Both the position numbers and the translations under genes were made by a program. A stretch of 64,000 bases of DNA from Alicyclobacillus sp. SP_1 (GTDB lineage Bacteria; Bacillota; Bacilli; Alicyclobacillales; Alicyclobacillaceae). The stretch covers positions 124,001-188,000 of the forward strand of contig NZ_JAMCCX010000017.1 in NCBI RefSeq assembly GCF_024706985.1, written 5' to 3'. Positions 1-8,760 of this stretch are shown one piece after another (the stretch's first letter is position 1; each line of letters begins with the position of its first letter). The notes under the pieces are model-generated. The model saw only the letters and a program-made list of their open reading frames with translations, was not told the origin of the DNA and did no database searches.

Positions 1-246
1 CTTTCGAGTTAGACGCGATTTCTTGCGGCTGGCAGCATTTCGATGAATGATACCTTTTGTCGCCGCTTTATCCAATGCTCGCGTGGCGATGCGTAGCGCT
101 TGACGAGCCTCATCGACGTTGTTTTGTGACAAAGTCACTTCAAACTTCTTCAAGGTCGTGCGAAGGGCGGAACGCAACGATGCATTGCGTAATGTGCGCC
201 GTTGGGTGACGTGCACGCGCTTCTCGGCAGATTTAATATTCGGCAC
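1..246 (-). CDS. rpsT: 30S ribosomal protein S20 (3' end cut by window)
   Basis: The reverse strand reads from GTG at 246-244 for 82 codons to the window edge without a stop. The product begins PNIKSAEKRV and is a basic helical protein ending here in RKKSRLTRK, the S20 pattern. S20 is a primary binder of 16S rRNA in the small subunit. The family is about 85-90 residues long, so only a few C-terminal codons are missing. The start is set by AAGGAGGTG just upstream of GTG. It is divergent from gpr, the arrangement common in Bacilli. Confidence 0.93.
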   Translation of the reverse strand, partial: MPNIKSAEKRVHVTQRRTLRNASLRSALRTTLKKFEVTLSQNNVDEARQALRIATRALDKAATKGIIHRNAASRKKSRLTRK

Positions 247-335
247 AATTTCACCTCCTTCGCCATTTCCATCCGTACAGACAGACGACAGCATACCACA
301 GGTATACGCCTGGTGCAACCAAAGGAGGACGTGCC

Positions 336-1379
336 GTGTCAAAAGCAGAACATGCCTGGTCCAAGCTCCGCAAAGTGGAATTGTCCCCTCTACGTCAGCG
401 AGGGCGTCAGAGTGCGCGAACCGATTTGGCCATTGAAGCCAGGGAGTTGATGCAGTCGCCGCTCGGTGCCAATTCGGGGATTGTCGAGTCGTTTGAAGAT
501 TTGGATGACATCCGTGTGAGCCGAGTCTTTGTCAAGACCAAAGTCGCCGAGCGAAAAATCGGGAAGAAGAAAGGACACTACGTCACACTTGAGGTGCCTG
601 GACTGCGCCAGCGCAATCCAGATCTGCAGGAACGAGTCGCAGAGGTGTTTGCGAAAGAGTTTGAGAGTCTCCTCAAGTTGCCAAGTGATGCATCCGTATT
701 GGTTGTTGGCCTCGGCAATTCGCAAGTGACCCCAGATTCGCTTGGCCCGCATGTCATTCAAAATCTTTTTGTCACCAGACACTTGTTCACCTATATGCCG
801 GAAATTTTAGGGGACGGGAAAGGGTACAGGGTCGTTAGCGCGATAGCTCCAGGGGTTCTTGGTGTGACTGGCATGGAAACGAGCGAGATTGTCCAAGGAA
901 TTGTCGATAAAGTTAGGCCAGATGCCGTGGTCGTCGTTGATGCCTTGGCTGCCCGTTCGCTGTCTCGACTCAATTCAACAATACAACTGGCTGATTCTGG
1001 AATTCAGCCAGGGGCGGGAGTTGGCAATCGCCGTCGAGCAATTACTGCGGAGACACTCGGTGTTCCCGTGCTCGCCGTCGGCATTCCGACCGTCGTAGAG
1101 GCGGCGACCATCGCATTGGATACGATGGACCGCGTAACGCGAACGTATCATGAATTGCTTCCCGGGAAGGGACCGCACAACATACTCAAACCGTGGACAT
1201 CAGAAGATAAAGGAAAGATGGTGCGTGAGGTATTGACGCCGCTTGGAGACAATCTGATGGTGACTCCCAAAGAAATCGATGAATTTATGGACGATATGGC
1301 GACGGTCGTTGCTAAAGGTCTAAACGTTGCGCTGCATCCGGCCATGACCTTGGCCGATGCAGCCATGTTGACACATTAA
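336..1379 (+). CDS. gpr: Spore germination protease GPR
   Basis: A 347-residue protein of the GPR family (peptidase A25), which degrades small acid-soluble DNA-binding proteins when spores germinate. Residues 27-37 (ARTDLAIEARE) match the conserved autoprocessing site of GPR zymogens (IRTDLAVE in Bacillus subtilis), so the first 27 or so residues are the propeptide. Further family-like stretches are LVVGLGNSQVTPDSLGP and AIAPGVLGVTGMET. The GTG start at 336 follows AAAGGAGG; a second GTG at 331 is out of frame. The gene is expected to be forespore-specific, but I saw no clear sigma-G promoter upstream. Confidence 0.95.
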   Translation: MSKAEHAWSKLRKVELSPLRQRGRQSARTDLAIEARELMQSPLGANSGIVESFEDLDDIRVSRVFVKTKVAERKIGKKKGHYVTLEVPGLRQRNPDLQERVAEVFAKEFESLLKLPSDASVLVVGLGNSQVTPDSLGPHVIQNLFVTRHLFTYMPEILGDGKGYRVVSAIAPGVLGVTGMETSEIVQGIVDKVRPDAVVVVDALAARSLSRLNSTIQLADSGIQPGAGVGNRRRAITAETLGVPVLAVGIPTVVEAATIALDTMDRVTRTYHELLPGKGPHNILKPWTSEDKGKMVREVLTPLGDNLMVTPKEIDEFMDDMATVVAKGLNVALHPAMTLADAAMLTH

Positions 1380-1381
1380 TT

Positions 1382-2428
1382 TCAGAAGTTGCTAAGGTTT
1401 GCAGCCCGCTGCATGACGCTCGTTACGTAGTTCTCTGTCTGCGGATATGGAGGAATTCCACCGTACTTGGAGATGGACGCGGGGCCGGCATTGTAGGCAG
1501 CCAGTGCAAGGCGAGTATTGCCACCAAACTGGCTCAAGAGGTTTGCTAAATAATGCGTGCCAGCATCAATGTTTTGAGTCGGGTTGAACGGGTCGCTGAC
1601 GCCGTATGTCGCGGCTGTGGTCGGCATGAGTTGCATGAGTCCCATCGCGCCTGCTGGAGAAACGGCGGATGGATTCATTCCTGATTCCTGCTCCATGACT
1701 GCCTGAATGAGTGAGACGGGTACCCCGTACTTCTCTGAAGCTGCAGTGATGGCGTCCTGATACGGACTGGGTAGCGTACCTTGATACGGCATCGCGCCTT
1801 CATTAGATAGGTCGCCTAATGCCCCGTTAGCCAGGCCGAGGTCTTCTGCTGTGAGCGGTTCGGATGGGAACTGTCCCGCAGGGGAAACACCCAGCTCACC
1901 GCTTGAGTATTTTGGAGAAATTGGTAGGCTTCCATTGGCAGCGGTGAAGGGCGACATGGCTTGGGACGACAGGTTGGACATGCTCTCGTTGTCTCCCATC
2001 CCTGTATCTGCCGAGCCAACGCCGGGTAAATCGGAGAGCCACGCCTGGATTAGTGAAGAAAGGGCGGTAACGTTTGTTTGCGAAGAGACTGTCGAAGCTC
2101 GGGCCAAGAGGTTAAGCAGGCTACCCTGGTCCAAAGGAGACTCCGCAGGAGCATCATTCGCCGCACTGTCCAGCAATGTGCGGACCACGCCAGGCGTGAG
2201 CGCCGACGAGTTTTGTGTACTTAACAACTGCTGAAGTAGCATCTCTTGAAAGTTCGTTGGCATGAGATTCGTGCTTGGAGTGGATATCATGCCAGCACTT
2301 TCAGACGCAATGGTGGTCAGATTTCGATTCGAAGCTTGGCGCAAGTTACCCGACCATTTGGCGTTTCCTTGGTTTTGGACGGTACTCTGACTGCTGTAAT
2401 TGAGAGGATTGTTCAATGCCCTACCCAC
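1382..2428 (-). CDS. Lytic transglycosylase-like protein with C-terminal SLT domain
   Basis: 348 residues. The first 220 or so are low in complexity, rich in Ser, Asn, Leu and Pro, and show no domain I recognise. Residues 223-340 form a soluble lytic transglycosylase (goose-type lysozyme fold) domain: probable catalytic Glu near 248 in EQESG, then GLMQLMP at 263-269 and AYNAGP at 311-316. Such enzymes cut peptidoglycan to 1,6-anhydro-muropeptides. There is no obvious signal peptide, as in YjbJ-type Bacillus homologues. The GTG start at 2428 overlaps the stop of the upstream small reading frame by 8 bases, suggesting translational coupling. The gene converges on gpr. Confidence 0.85.
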   Translation of the reverse strand: MGRALNNPLNYSSQSTVQNQGNAKWSGNLRQASNRNLTTIASESAGMISTPSTNLMPTNFQEMLLQQLLSTQNSSALTPGVVRTLLDSAANDAPAESPLDQGSLLNLLARASTVSSQTNVTALSSLIQAWLSDLPGVGSADTGMGDNESMSNLSSQAMSPFTAANGSLPISPKYSSGELGVSPAGQFPSEPLTAEDLGLANGALGDLSNEGAMPYQGTLPSPYQDAITAASEKYGVPVSLIQAVMEQESGMNPSAVSPAGAMGLMQLMPTTAATYGVSDPFNPTQNIDAGTHYLANLLSQFGGNTRLALAAYNAGPASISKYGGIPPYPQTENYVTSVMQRAANLSNF

Positions 2429-2630
2429 CCATGGAGTTCGATTGATTGCTGATACGAGTCAATTCGCCTTGAAACTCTATAATTCCTCCCTTAAGTGCGC
2501 GTTCTGGCAATAAACTTCCGTCGCCTATCTGTAGTCTAGCAATCTTCTCGTCGACCGTCATAAGTTCATAGAGGGACGCATATCGTTTGGTAGGAATGAG
2601 CGAGGGAACGGGGGCCACAGGACGATGCAT
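2421..2630 (-). CDS. Small hypothetical protein coupled to the transglycosylase gene
   Basis: A 69-residue frame that ends inside the first codons of the transglycosylase gene, an overlap typical of coupled genes. The middle part (LYELMTVDEKIARLQIGDGSLL) looks like ordinary protein. No family is recognised. The start is uncertain: ATG at 2630 has no ribosome binding site and abuts the start of a plus-strand gene inside one ATGCAT; ATG at 2561 is an alternative. It could be spurious. Confidence 0.35.
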   Translation of the reverse strand: MHRPVAPVPSLIPTKRYASLYELMTVDEKIARLQIGDGSLLPERALKGGIIEFQGELTRISNQSNSMGG

Positions 2631-3089
2631 AAATCGGTCGAAGAGTTGCGTCGCAAATTGAAATTGTTACTAGCCGGAGGTCTCTTTTGCGTTTTGTTGA
2701 TGGGAGCTGCCGCGGGTTCCTTTGCAGGCTTGGCGGCTGGCATTAGTGCACTGTCCAATGCGGACAAACCGCTACCCGTGGTGATGGTGACACCGCCTGA
2801 GACAGAGCAACCTCCCGCTGCGTATACGAATCCAAATCCCTCCTACGAGGTTCCTTATGGGTATGACGTACCACAGACAGAGTCCACCCTTCCAAGCGAT
2901 CCCCTCAGTCAACAATTGGACCGCATGCAAAGTCCCATTGGAGATGCCGTCGACACGGGCGGTGTACTGCTCGGAAACCGCGTGCAAGACGCTTTTGGAA
3001 ATATGCTCGCCGGGGTATTAAAAACTTTGTTCTTGGAGCGCCCCGATGGGACTTCTGCAGTCAGAGGGGGGTCGGGACAAAATGGCTAA
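2625..3089 (+). CDS. Hypothetical single-pass membrane protein
   Basis: 154 residues with a basic N-terminus, one transmembrane segment at about 14-45 rich in Gly and Ala, a Pro-rich middle (PPETEQPPAAY) and a C-terminal part with no recognised family. Topology suggests a short inside N-terminus and an exported tail. The ribosome binding site before ATG 2625 is weak (AGGA close to the start). Its end overlaps the start of the next membrane protein by 8 bases, so the two are probably translated together. Confidence 0.6.
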   Translation: MHKSVEELRRKLKLLLAGGLFCVLLMGAAAGSFAGLAAGISALSNADKPLPVVMVTPPETEQPPAAYTNPNPSYEVPYGYDVPQTESTLPSDPLSQQLDRMQSPIGDAVDTGGVLLGNRVQDAFGNMLAGVLKTLFLERPDGTSAVRGGSGQNG

Positions 3090-3744
3090 AGTGCACATGA
3101 GTGTGTTTTCAAAGTGGAGTCGCCACGCGGTTCACGTTCAGTTGCTGGCATCTGGGTGGTTTGCCGCGGAGGCGACTATCGCAGCTGTGGCAGCCAAACA
3201 AACTGGGAATTTAGTCCTGTTGGCATTAAGCATGGCGAGCGCGATTGAATTGTGGTCGGCGATGGCATTAAGTGTCCGTCTATGGATCGTCGTCGAGACG
3301 GGAGAAGAGCGCTTTTCAAACTTGGCAACGCGCCTGACGTCCCTCGTCACCGGAATCTTGCTCGCGAGCCTAGCTTGCTATTTATCCCTGCAGGTGGGGC
3401 GTCAACTCGTTCTGCCGACGGCCTGGAAAGTGTCTGCATTGGGATTTACGTCCGCCATTGCCGCGAGTGTGATAACACCTTGGTTTGTGCTACAACAGCG
3501 CCGACTCGGAAAAATTCTTGGCAGTTCTCCGCTGCTCGACGCAGGCGAACAAGGATTTTTCTTCACAGGTTTGTCATGGATTACCTTGGGTTCACTGGCC
3601 GTCGGTTGGGTGGCGCAAGAGCCGTTGGTCGATCTCGCTGGAGTCAGTATCTGCATCGTTCTTCTTCTAAAAAGTGGCTTGCAGTTCCTTGATATGGCCC
3701 GCCGCTTGACCTTTTCCAAAGAGGACGACAGGCCCGTGCTCTGA
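3082..3744 (+). CDS. Membrane protein resembling a cation-efflux (CDF) membrane domain
   Basis: About 220 residues with five or six hydrophobic helices. The N-terminal half, with AEATIAAVAA followed by LVLLALSMASAIELWSA, resembles the start of cation diffusion facilitator proteins (E-A--A--AG-SLALLAFG-DS-IE--S), but the metal-binding Asp of helix 2 is replaced by Ala or Ser and there is no cytosolic zinc-binding domain. Metal transport is therefore doubtful. ATG 3082 is preferred because AGGGGGGT lies at good distance; an upstream in-frame start at 3046 is possible. The start overlaps the preceding gene. Confidence 0.65.
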   Translation: MAKVHMSVFSKWSRHAVHVQLLASGWFAAEATIAAVAAKQTGNLVLLALSMASAIELWSAMALSVRLWIVVETGEERFSNLATRLTSLVTGILLASLACYLSLQVGRQLVLPTAWKVSALGFTSAIAASVITPWFVLQQRRLGKILGSSPLLDAGEQGFFFTGLSWITLGSLAVGWVAQEPLVDLAGVSICIVLLLKSGLQFLDMARRLTFSKEDDRPVL

Positions 3745-3754
3745 AAGAACTCCA

Positions 3755-3783
3755 TTGTTCTGACTCACAGAGAATGCTATACT
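3755..3783 (+). promoter_or_regulatory. Probable sigma-A promoter for lepA-hemW
   Basis: TTGTTC at 3755-3760, a 17-base spacer and TATACT at 3778-3783, about 70 bases before the lepA start and just after the previous gene. Confidence 0.6.
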
Positions 3784-3853
3784 TTCGACAGACTGAATGC
3801 CGCGCGCAGACGCGGCCTATTTCATGCCCGTGCCGAGGGAGGACACTGTCCTA

Positions 3854-5656
3854 ATGCAAGAGCGCCAATCGCGCATTCGAAATTTTTCCATCATCGCTCA
3901 TATCGATCACGGTAAGTCGACGCTGGCTGACCGGCTTTTGGAGTTTACGGGAACCGTCGCCCATCGCGATATGCAAGAGCAGCTACTGGACCAGATGGAT
4001 TTGGAACGTGAGCGTGGCATCACGATTAAACTGCAGGCGGTACGGCTTGAGTACCGAGCGAAAGACGGGATCGACTACGAGTTGAACTTGATTGATACAC
4101 CTGGCCACGTTGATTTCACGTATGAAGTGTCCAGGTCACTCGCCGCTTGTGAGGGCGCGTTGTTGGTGGTGGATGCAGCTCAAGGAATTGAAGCACAGAC
4201 CTTGGCGAACGTGTATTTGGCTCTGGAAAACAATCTTGAAATTATTCCGGTCATCAATAAAATCGACCTGCCGAGCGCAGACGTTCCTCACGTTAAACAA
4301 GAGATTGAAGATGTGATTGGCCTTGACGCCTCGGAAGCGGTTCTGGCATCCGCAAAAACAGGCATTGGCATAGAAGAAATTCTCGAACAAGTGGTGGCCA
4401 AAGTTCCACCTCCCGAAGGAGACGCAGGCGCGCCGCTGCAGGCGCTTATCTTTGATTCTCACTACGACTCATACCGAGGGGTTATCGTCTATTTGCGAGT
4501 GGTGAACGGCAAGCTCCAAAAAGGGATGAGAGTTCGTATGATGGCTACGGAGGCGGAGTTTGAAGTGGACGAGGTGGGCGTCTTTCGGCCGCAGATGACT
4601 GCCGTTCATGAATTGGCCACAGGTGAGGTAGGGTATTTCGCCGCAAGTATTAAAAACGTGCGCGACACACGAGTTGGAGATACGGTGACCGAGGCTCTGC
4701 GCCCAGCACAGAACCCACTGCCAGGATATCGTCGGTCCAATCCGATGGTCTTTTGTGGCCTGTACCCGGTCGACAGTAGTGATTATCAAGACTTGCGAGA
4801 GGCGCTTGAGAAGCTGGAATTAAACGATGCTGCTTTGACTTACGAGCCAGAGACATCGAGCGCTCTCGGATTTGGCTTTCGCTGCGGGTTTCTCGGTATG
4901 CTACACATGGAAATCGTTCAAGAACGGCTCGAGCGGGAGTACGATTTGACACTCATCACGACCGCGCCGTCCGTGGTCTACCATGTGTATACGACAGATG
5001 GGAAGATGGTTCGGATTGACAATCCGAGCGAGATGCCGAAACCGGACGTAGTGGAGCGCATTGAGGAACCTTATGTCAAAGCGTCTGTGATTGTGCCTCG
5101 GGACTTTGTGGGTCCAGTCATGGAACTTTGTCAAGAAAAACGGGGAATCTTCAAAGACATGCAATATTTGGATGAGACGCGTGTCACCTTAGTTTACGAG
5201 CTCCCGCTGTCCGAAGTGGTGTACGACTTCTTCGACCGCTTGAAGTCCTCGACAAAAGGCTACGCATCTTTCGACTATGAGATTTCTGGATATCAGGAGT
5301 CGCAGTTGGTCAAAATGGACGTGCTGTTGAACGGGGAAATCATCGATGCGCTGTCGTTCATCGTTCATCGTGACAAGGCATATCCTCGTGGCCGGGTGCT
5401 CTGTGAAAAATTGAAAGAGTTAATTCCTCGCCAGATGTTCGAAGTTCCGATTCAAGCGGCTATCGGTAATCGCGTGGTCGCTAGAGAGACGATTCGGGCC
5501 ATGAGGAAAAATGTCTTGGCCAAATGTTATGGGGGCGATATCTCACGCAAAAGGAAGCTTTTGGAGAAGCAAAAAGAGGGGAAAAAGAGAATGAAGCAAG
5601 TTGGCAACGTGGAGGTTCCACAAGAAGCGTTCATGGCGGTTTTGAAGATGGATTGA
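3854..5656 (+). CDS. lepA: Elongation factor 4 (LepA) GTPase
   Basis: 600 residues from the chosen start. Translational GTPase that acts on the ribosome during elongation stress or biogenesis. The G1 motif HIDHGKST is at 16-23, followed by the switch [10 protein letters not shown], the G4 motif NKID and the LepA-specific C-terminal domain with GYASFDYE and [20 protein letters not shown] near the end. ATG 3854 is favoured by GGGAGGA at 3837-3843 and because the protein then begins [13 protein letters not shown] as in relatives; ATGs at 3797 and 3824 are alternatives. Its TGA overlaps the hemW ATG by one base. Confidence 0.97.
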   Translation: MQERQSRIRNFSIIAHIDHGKSTLADRLLEFTGTVAHRDMQEQLLDQMDLERERGITIKLQAVRLEYRAKDGIDYELNLIDTPGHVDFTYEVSRSLAACEGALLVVDAAQGIEAQTLANVYLALENNLEIIPVINKIDLPSADVPHVKQEIEDVIGLDASEAVLASAKTGIGIEEILEQVVAKVPPPEGDAGAPLQALIFDSHYDSYRGVIVYLRVVNGKLQKGMRVRMMATEAEFEVDEVGVFRPQMTAVHELATGEVGYFAASIKNVRDTRVGDTVTEALRPAQNPLPGYRRSNPMVFCGLYPVDSSDYQDLREALEKLELNDAALTYEPETSSALGFGFRCGFLGMLHMEIVQERLEREYDLTLITTAPSVVYHVYTTDGKMVRIDNPSEMPKPDVVERIEEPYVKASVIVPRDFVGPVMELCQEKRGIFKDMQYLDETRVTLVYELPLSEVVYDFFDRLKSSTKGYASFDYEISGYQESQLVKMDVLLNGEIIDALSFIVHRDKAYPRGRVLCEKLKELIPRQMFEVPIQAAIGNRVVARETIRAMRKNVLAKCYGGDISRKRKLLEKQKEGKKRMKQVGNVEVPQEAFMAVLKMD

Positions 5657-6831
5657 TGTCATTTGCACAATTGACCATTGAGGAATCTCCGCGTGCCCTC
5701 TATGTGCACATACCTTTTTGCAAAAGCCGTTGTTTTTACTGTGATTTTACGACCTATGTCGCACCGACGTCTGAGATGGAAGTTTACGCCTTGCACCTTG
5801 AAGAAGAAGTGCGGCGTACCGCGGCTGCCTCGGACGTGCCGCTGTCGAGCGTTTTCTTTGGTGGCGGCACGCCGACACGGCTTCCAAGTCCATTGCTCAA
5901 ACGACTCTTGAAAAGTATCTGGACTCATTTCGATGTTGCGGCGGATGCTGAAGTCACCATGGAGGCGAATCCTGGGTCCGTCCATCTCGAACAACTGAAG
6001 ATGCTGAGAGACTGCGGCGTCAATCGAATTTCTTTTGGAGCTCAGAGCTTTTCCGACCGACTCCTCATGACACTTGGTCGATTGCATGACGCGCGGGCTA
6101 TCGAGCAATCGGTATCCATGGCGAGTCAGGCCGGGTTTTCGAATGTGAGCGTAGATTTGATGTTTGGTCTACCGGATCAACATGTGTCTGATGTCCGAGA
6201 GTCGGTTCTGCGCGCCGTGTCGACGGGCGTCCAGCATGTATCCGCCTATTGGCTGAAGGTGGAAGATGGCACACCTTTTGCCCGCTGGCAATCGGAAGGG
6301 AACTTGCATCTTCCTGGGGAAGACGAGGAAGCAGACATGTACGAACTTGTTCGGGACCTCCTGACTAGTGCGGGTTTTCGGCATTATGAAATCAGTAATT
6401 TTGCCCAGTCTGGATTTGAAGCGCGTCACAATCTTGTCTATTGGAGGAACCAACCTTATTTTGGGGTGGGTGCAGGGGCGCATGGATGGGTGGGGGATTG
6501 CCGGCTTGTCAACGTCAAGTCCCTGGTATCGTATGCGAATAGAATCCAGCGTGGGGACATGCCATGGGATGAAGTGAACCACGTGTCGCGAGCAGAGGCG
6601 ATGGAGACGACCATGATGCTCGGCCTGCGACTAGCCGAGGGCGTCTCAGAGCGAGATTTTGAAGAGCGTTACGGTCTGCGCCTGGACGCAGTCTTTGGGG
6701 ACGTACTGAGGAACTTGGAGAGTCGCCAGTGGCTGGAAAAGTGTCATGGCAGTTGGAGAATTCCTCACGCGCTCTGGCCAGTTTCTAATGAAATTGTTGA
6801 GAAATTTGTGGATGTCCTCGATGTCGATTGA
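5656..6831 (+). CDS. hemW: Radical SAM heme chaperone HemW
   Basis: 391 residues. Radical SAM family member formerly annotated as an oxygen-independent coproporphyrinogen oxidase; family members bind heme and an Fe4S4 cluster and are thought to insert heme into respiratory enzymes. Cys22, Cys26 and Cys29 form the CxxxCxxC cluster motif (CKSRCFYC), FFGGGTPT follows, and the HemN C-terminal domain is present. The conserved extra N-terminal Cys of true HemN is absent, which supports HemW. ATG at 5656 sits in TGATG with the lepA stop. Confidence 0.93.
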   Translation: MSFAQLTIEESPRALYVHIPFCKSRCFYCDFTTYVAPTSEMEVYALHLEEEVRRTAAASDVPLSSVFFGGGTPTRLPSPLLKRLLKSIWTHFDVAADAEVTMEANPGSVHLEQLKMLRDCGVNRISFGAQSFSDRLLMTLGRLHDARAIEQSVSMASQAGFSNVSVDLMFGLPDQHVSDVRESVLRAVSTGVQHVSAYWLKVEDGTPFARWQSEGNLHLPGEDEEADMYELVRDLLTSAGFRHYEISNFAQSGFEARHNLVYWRNQPYFGVGAGAHGWVGDCRLVNVKSLVSYANRIQRGDMPWDEVNHVSRAEAMETTMMLGLRLAEGVSERDFEERYGLRLDAVFGDVLRNLESRQWLEKCHGSWRIPHALWPVSNEIVEKFVDVLDVD

Positions 6832-6856
6832 CAGAACGCCAATCGGTTGCTATTGT
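6828..6856 (+). promoter_or_regulatory. Sigma-A promoter of the hrcA-grpE-dnaK-dnaJ operon
   Basis: TTGACA at 6828-6833, 17-base spacer, TATTGT at 6851-6856. The -35 box overlaps the hemW stop codon. The CIRCE operator starts 12 bases after the -10 box, so transcription would begin at or next to it. Confidence 0.85.
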
Positions 6857-6867
6857 CAAATGGTGAG

Positions 6868-6894
6868 TTAGCACTCGTGGTAAAAGAGTGCTAA
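6868..6894 (+). promoter_or_regulatory. CIRCE operator (HrcA binding site)
   Basis: Perfect inverted repeat TTAGCACTC, nine-base spacer, GAGTGCTAA, the canonical CIRCE element. HrcA represses from it when GroE is available to keep HrcA active. It lies between promoter and hrcA start. Confidence 0.98.
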
Positions 6895-6923
6895 CAAGCA
6901 CAGCCGGATAGGGGGCGGAAAAG

Positions 6924-7961
6924 GTGCTATCCCAACGCCAACAAAAAATCTTATACGCGATTGTCGAAGATTACGTTCGTTCGGCGGAACCAGTGGGGTC
7001 GCGCACACTCTCGAAGCATCAAGAAATTCAGTTTAGCGCAGCTACCATCCGCAACGAAATGGCAGACTTAGAGGAACTGGGATACTTGGACCAACCGCAT
7101 ACGTCGGCAGGACGAGTTCCTTCTCAAAAAGGCTACCGTTTTTATGTTGACCATCTGATGGCACAAGCTCCTGTCGATACCTCCATGGCGGATTCGGTGC
7201 GCGTTCTTTTTGAGCACAAAATCACAGAAGTGGAGCGACTTGTGCAACAAACTGCGCAGGTGTTGTCGAATTTGACGCATCAGACGGCAATTGTGTTGGG
7301 GCCGCGAACTGCGGAAGAGAAGGTCCGGCAAATTGAGGTCATCCCGATTGCTTCCGGTCGTGCCGTCGCCATTTTAGTCACGGAGACTGGGCTCGTACAG
7401 GACCGTGCCATTCAGCTGCCAGAAGGAGTTCAGGGAGAAGATATTGCCCAGTTGGTTCGCCTCTTGAATGACCGCCTGGTGGGTGTTCCCATTTCTAAGT
7501 TGCGCTCTCGATTGCATTTGGAAGTGGCTTCTGAGCTGTCCAGTTTGGTCGAGACGTACGAGGAAACACTTCAATTTCTGAGTGAAGTTGGAGTCGCTTC
7601 TCCGGCACAACACCGTGCTTACGTGGGTGGAGCTTCAAACATCTTGGCTCAGCCGGAGTTTCGCGATGTCGACAAAGTTCGGCCTCTTTTTGAGTTGTTC
7701 GAGCACACGGAGTCCATCGGACGCGTTCTTCCCATCGTCCATCAAGGGACCATTGGTGTTTTGATTGGCGATGAGAACCCTGAATTGTCCTTGCACGATT
7801 GTGCCGTGATTGGAGCAGAGTACTACAGTCACGGAGAGGCAGTCGGCCGCATTGGGGTCATCGGGCCAACGCGGATGGACTATGCGCGGATTGTCAACAT
7901 CTTAAACTATGCTTCGGCAGCACTCTCGAAGGTGCTGACGGACCGGTCCGATATTGGATGA
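6924..7961 (+). CDS. hrcA: Heat-inducible transcription repressor HrcA
   Basis: 345 residues. Winged-helix N-terminus (RQQKILYAIVEDYV, SAATIRNEMADLEELGYL) that binds CIRCE, followed by the GAF-like HrcA domain ending in GPTRMDYARIV. GTG start at 6924 after GGGGGCGGAA. First gene of the heat-shock operon and autoregulated by the adjacent CIRCE. Confidence 0.96.
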   Translation: MLSQRQQKILYAIVEDYVRSAEPVGSRTLSKHQEIQFSAATIRNEMADLEELGYLDQPHTSAGRVPSQKGYRFYVDHLMAQAPVDTSMADSVRVLFEHKITEVERLVQQTAQVLSNLTHQTAIVLGPRTAEEKVRQIEVIPIASGRAVAILVTETGLVQDRAIQLPEGVQGEDIAQLVRLLNDRLVGVPISKLRSRLHLEVASELSSLVETYEETLQFLSEVGVASPAQHRAYVGGASNILAQPEFRDVDKVRPLFELFEHTESIGRVLPIVHQGTIGVLIGDENPELSLHDCAVIGAEYYSHGEAVGRIGVIGPTRMDYARIVNILNYASAALSKVLTDRSDIG

Positions 7962-7998
7962 CGCGGCGATTCGAAAACATCTCGGGAGGCTAAGACAC

Positions 7999-8613
7999 AT
8001 GGTCAATGAGTGGACAGAGCCCTCGTTTCACGACGGGGATGGGTTCGACGGCTCGGCAAGCAGTATGCATACAGACACGTCTTCGCTCGGGGAGGAGCAG
8101 TCCGAGGATAAAACGGAGATGAACATTGCGGAAGAGTCTGCTCCGGAACCTAGTTCGTTGGACGAGGGAACGACGAAGCTGGCCGAGGAATTGGAAGTTA
8201 CGAAACAGCAACTCATTCGCACTTTGGCAGATTTCGATAACTTCCGGCGGCGTGCTCGGCAGGAGAAAGAAGACTTAGTCAAGTCTGCTGCGAGAAGCGT
8301 GCTGTTGGAACTGCTACCCATTGCCGACAACTTCGACCGAGCCGTGTCTTCTTTGTCGGTGGAAGGGGTGTCTGAGCAGTTGGTGACTGGCATCGGTATG
8401 GTTCAGCGCCAGTTGCAGGCGTTGTTGGAGAAACAAGGTGTCGAGCGCATGGACGTGGTCGGCGAGACATTCAACCCAGAATATCATGACGCGGTACTCC
8501 AGGAAGCAGCATCCGACGAGCATCCGGCTGGGACGGTCGTTGATGTTTTACAAGCTGGGTATATGTTGAATGGGAAGGTGCTAAGACCTGCGATGGTCAA
8601 GGTCACTGTCTGA
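7999..8613 (+). CDS. grpE: Nucleotide exchange factor GrpE
   Basis: 204 residues. An acidic, disordered N-terminus is followed by the long helix (TKQQLIRTLADFDNFRRRARQE) and the beta-wing domain with PEYHDAV and GYMLNGKVLRPAMVKV, all GrpE hallmarks. GrpE drives ADP release from DnaK. ATG 7999 was chosen because GGGAGG stands nine bases upstream; a TTG frame at 7954 overlapping hrcA has no such site. 147 bases without a recognised element separate it from dnaK. Confidence 0.95.
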   Translation: MVNEWTEPSFHDGDGFDGSASSMHTDTSSLGEEQSEDKTEMNIAEESAPEPSSLDEGTTKLAEELEVTKQQLIRTLADFDNFRRRARQEKEDLVKSAARSVLLELLPIADNFDRAVSSLSVEGVSEQLVTGIGMVQRQLQALLEKQGVERMDVVGETFNPEYHDAVLQEAASDEHPAGTVVDVLQAGYMLNGKVLRPAMVKVTV

Positions 8614-8760
8614 CGCTCTACATAGGGCAATGTACACTCTTGTGAGAGAGTTTCATGAGTGGCATGCCGAAGAAATCTCTTGAAATTCACGCCGAAGTAT
8701 CATGCTTTCTGGTCTGTAGGGATTTCGTTTGATTCAGTTGGATGAAGGGGGACGAAACAA

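Noticed and set aside
390-782. Minus-strand frame of 130 codons inside gpr
   Set aside because: It lies wholly within a well-supported gene and has no protein-family features or ribosome binding site.
8614-8760. Second CIRCE or promoter between grpE and dnaK
   Set aside because: No TTAGCACTC-type repeat or good -35/-10 pair is present; dnaK is probably read through from the hrcA promoter.
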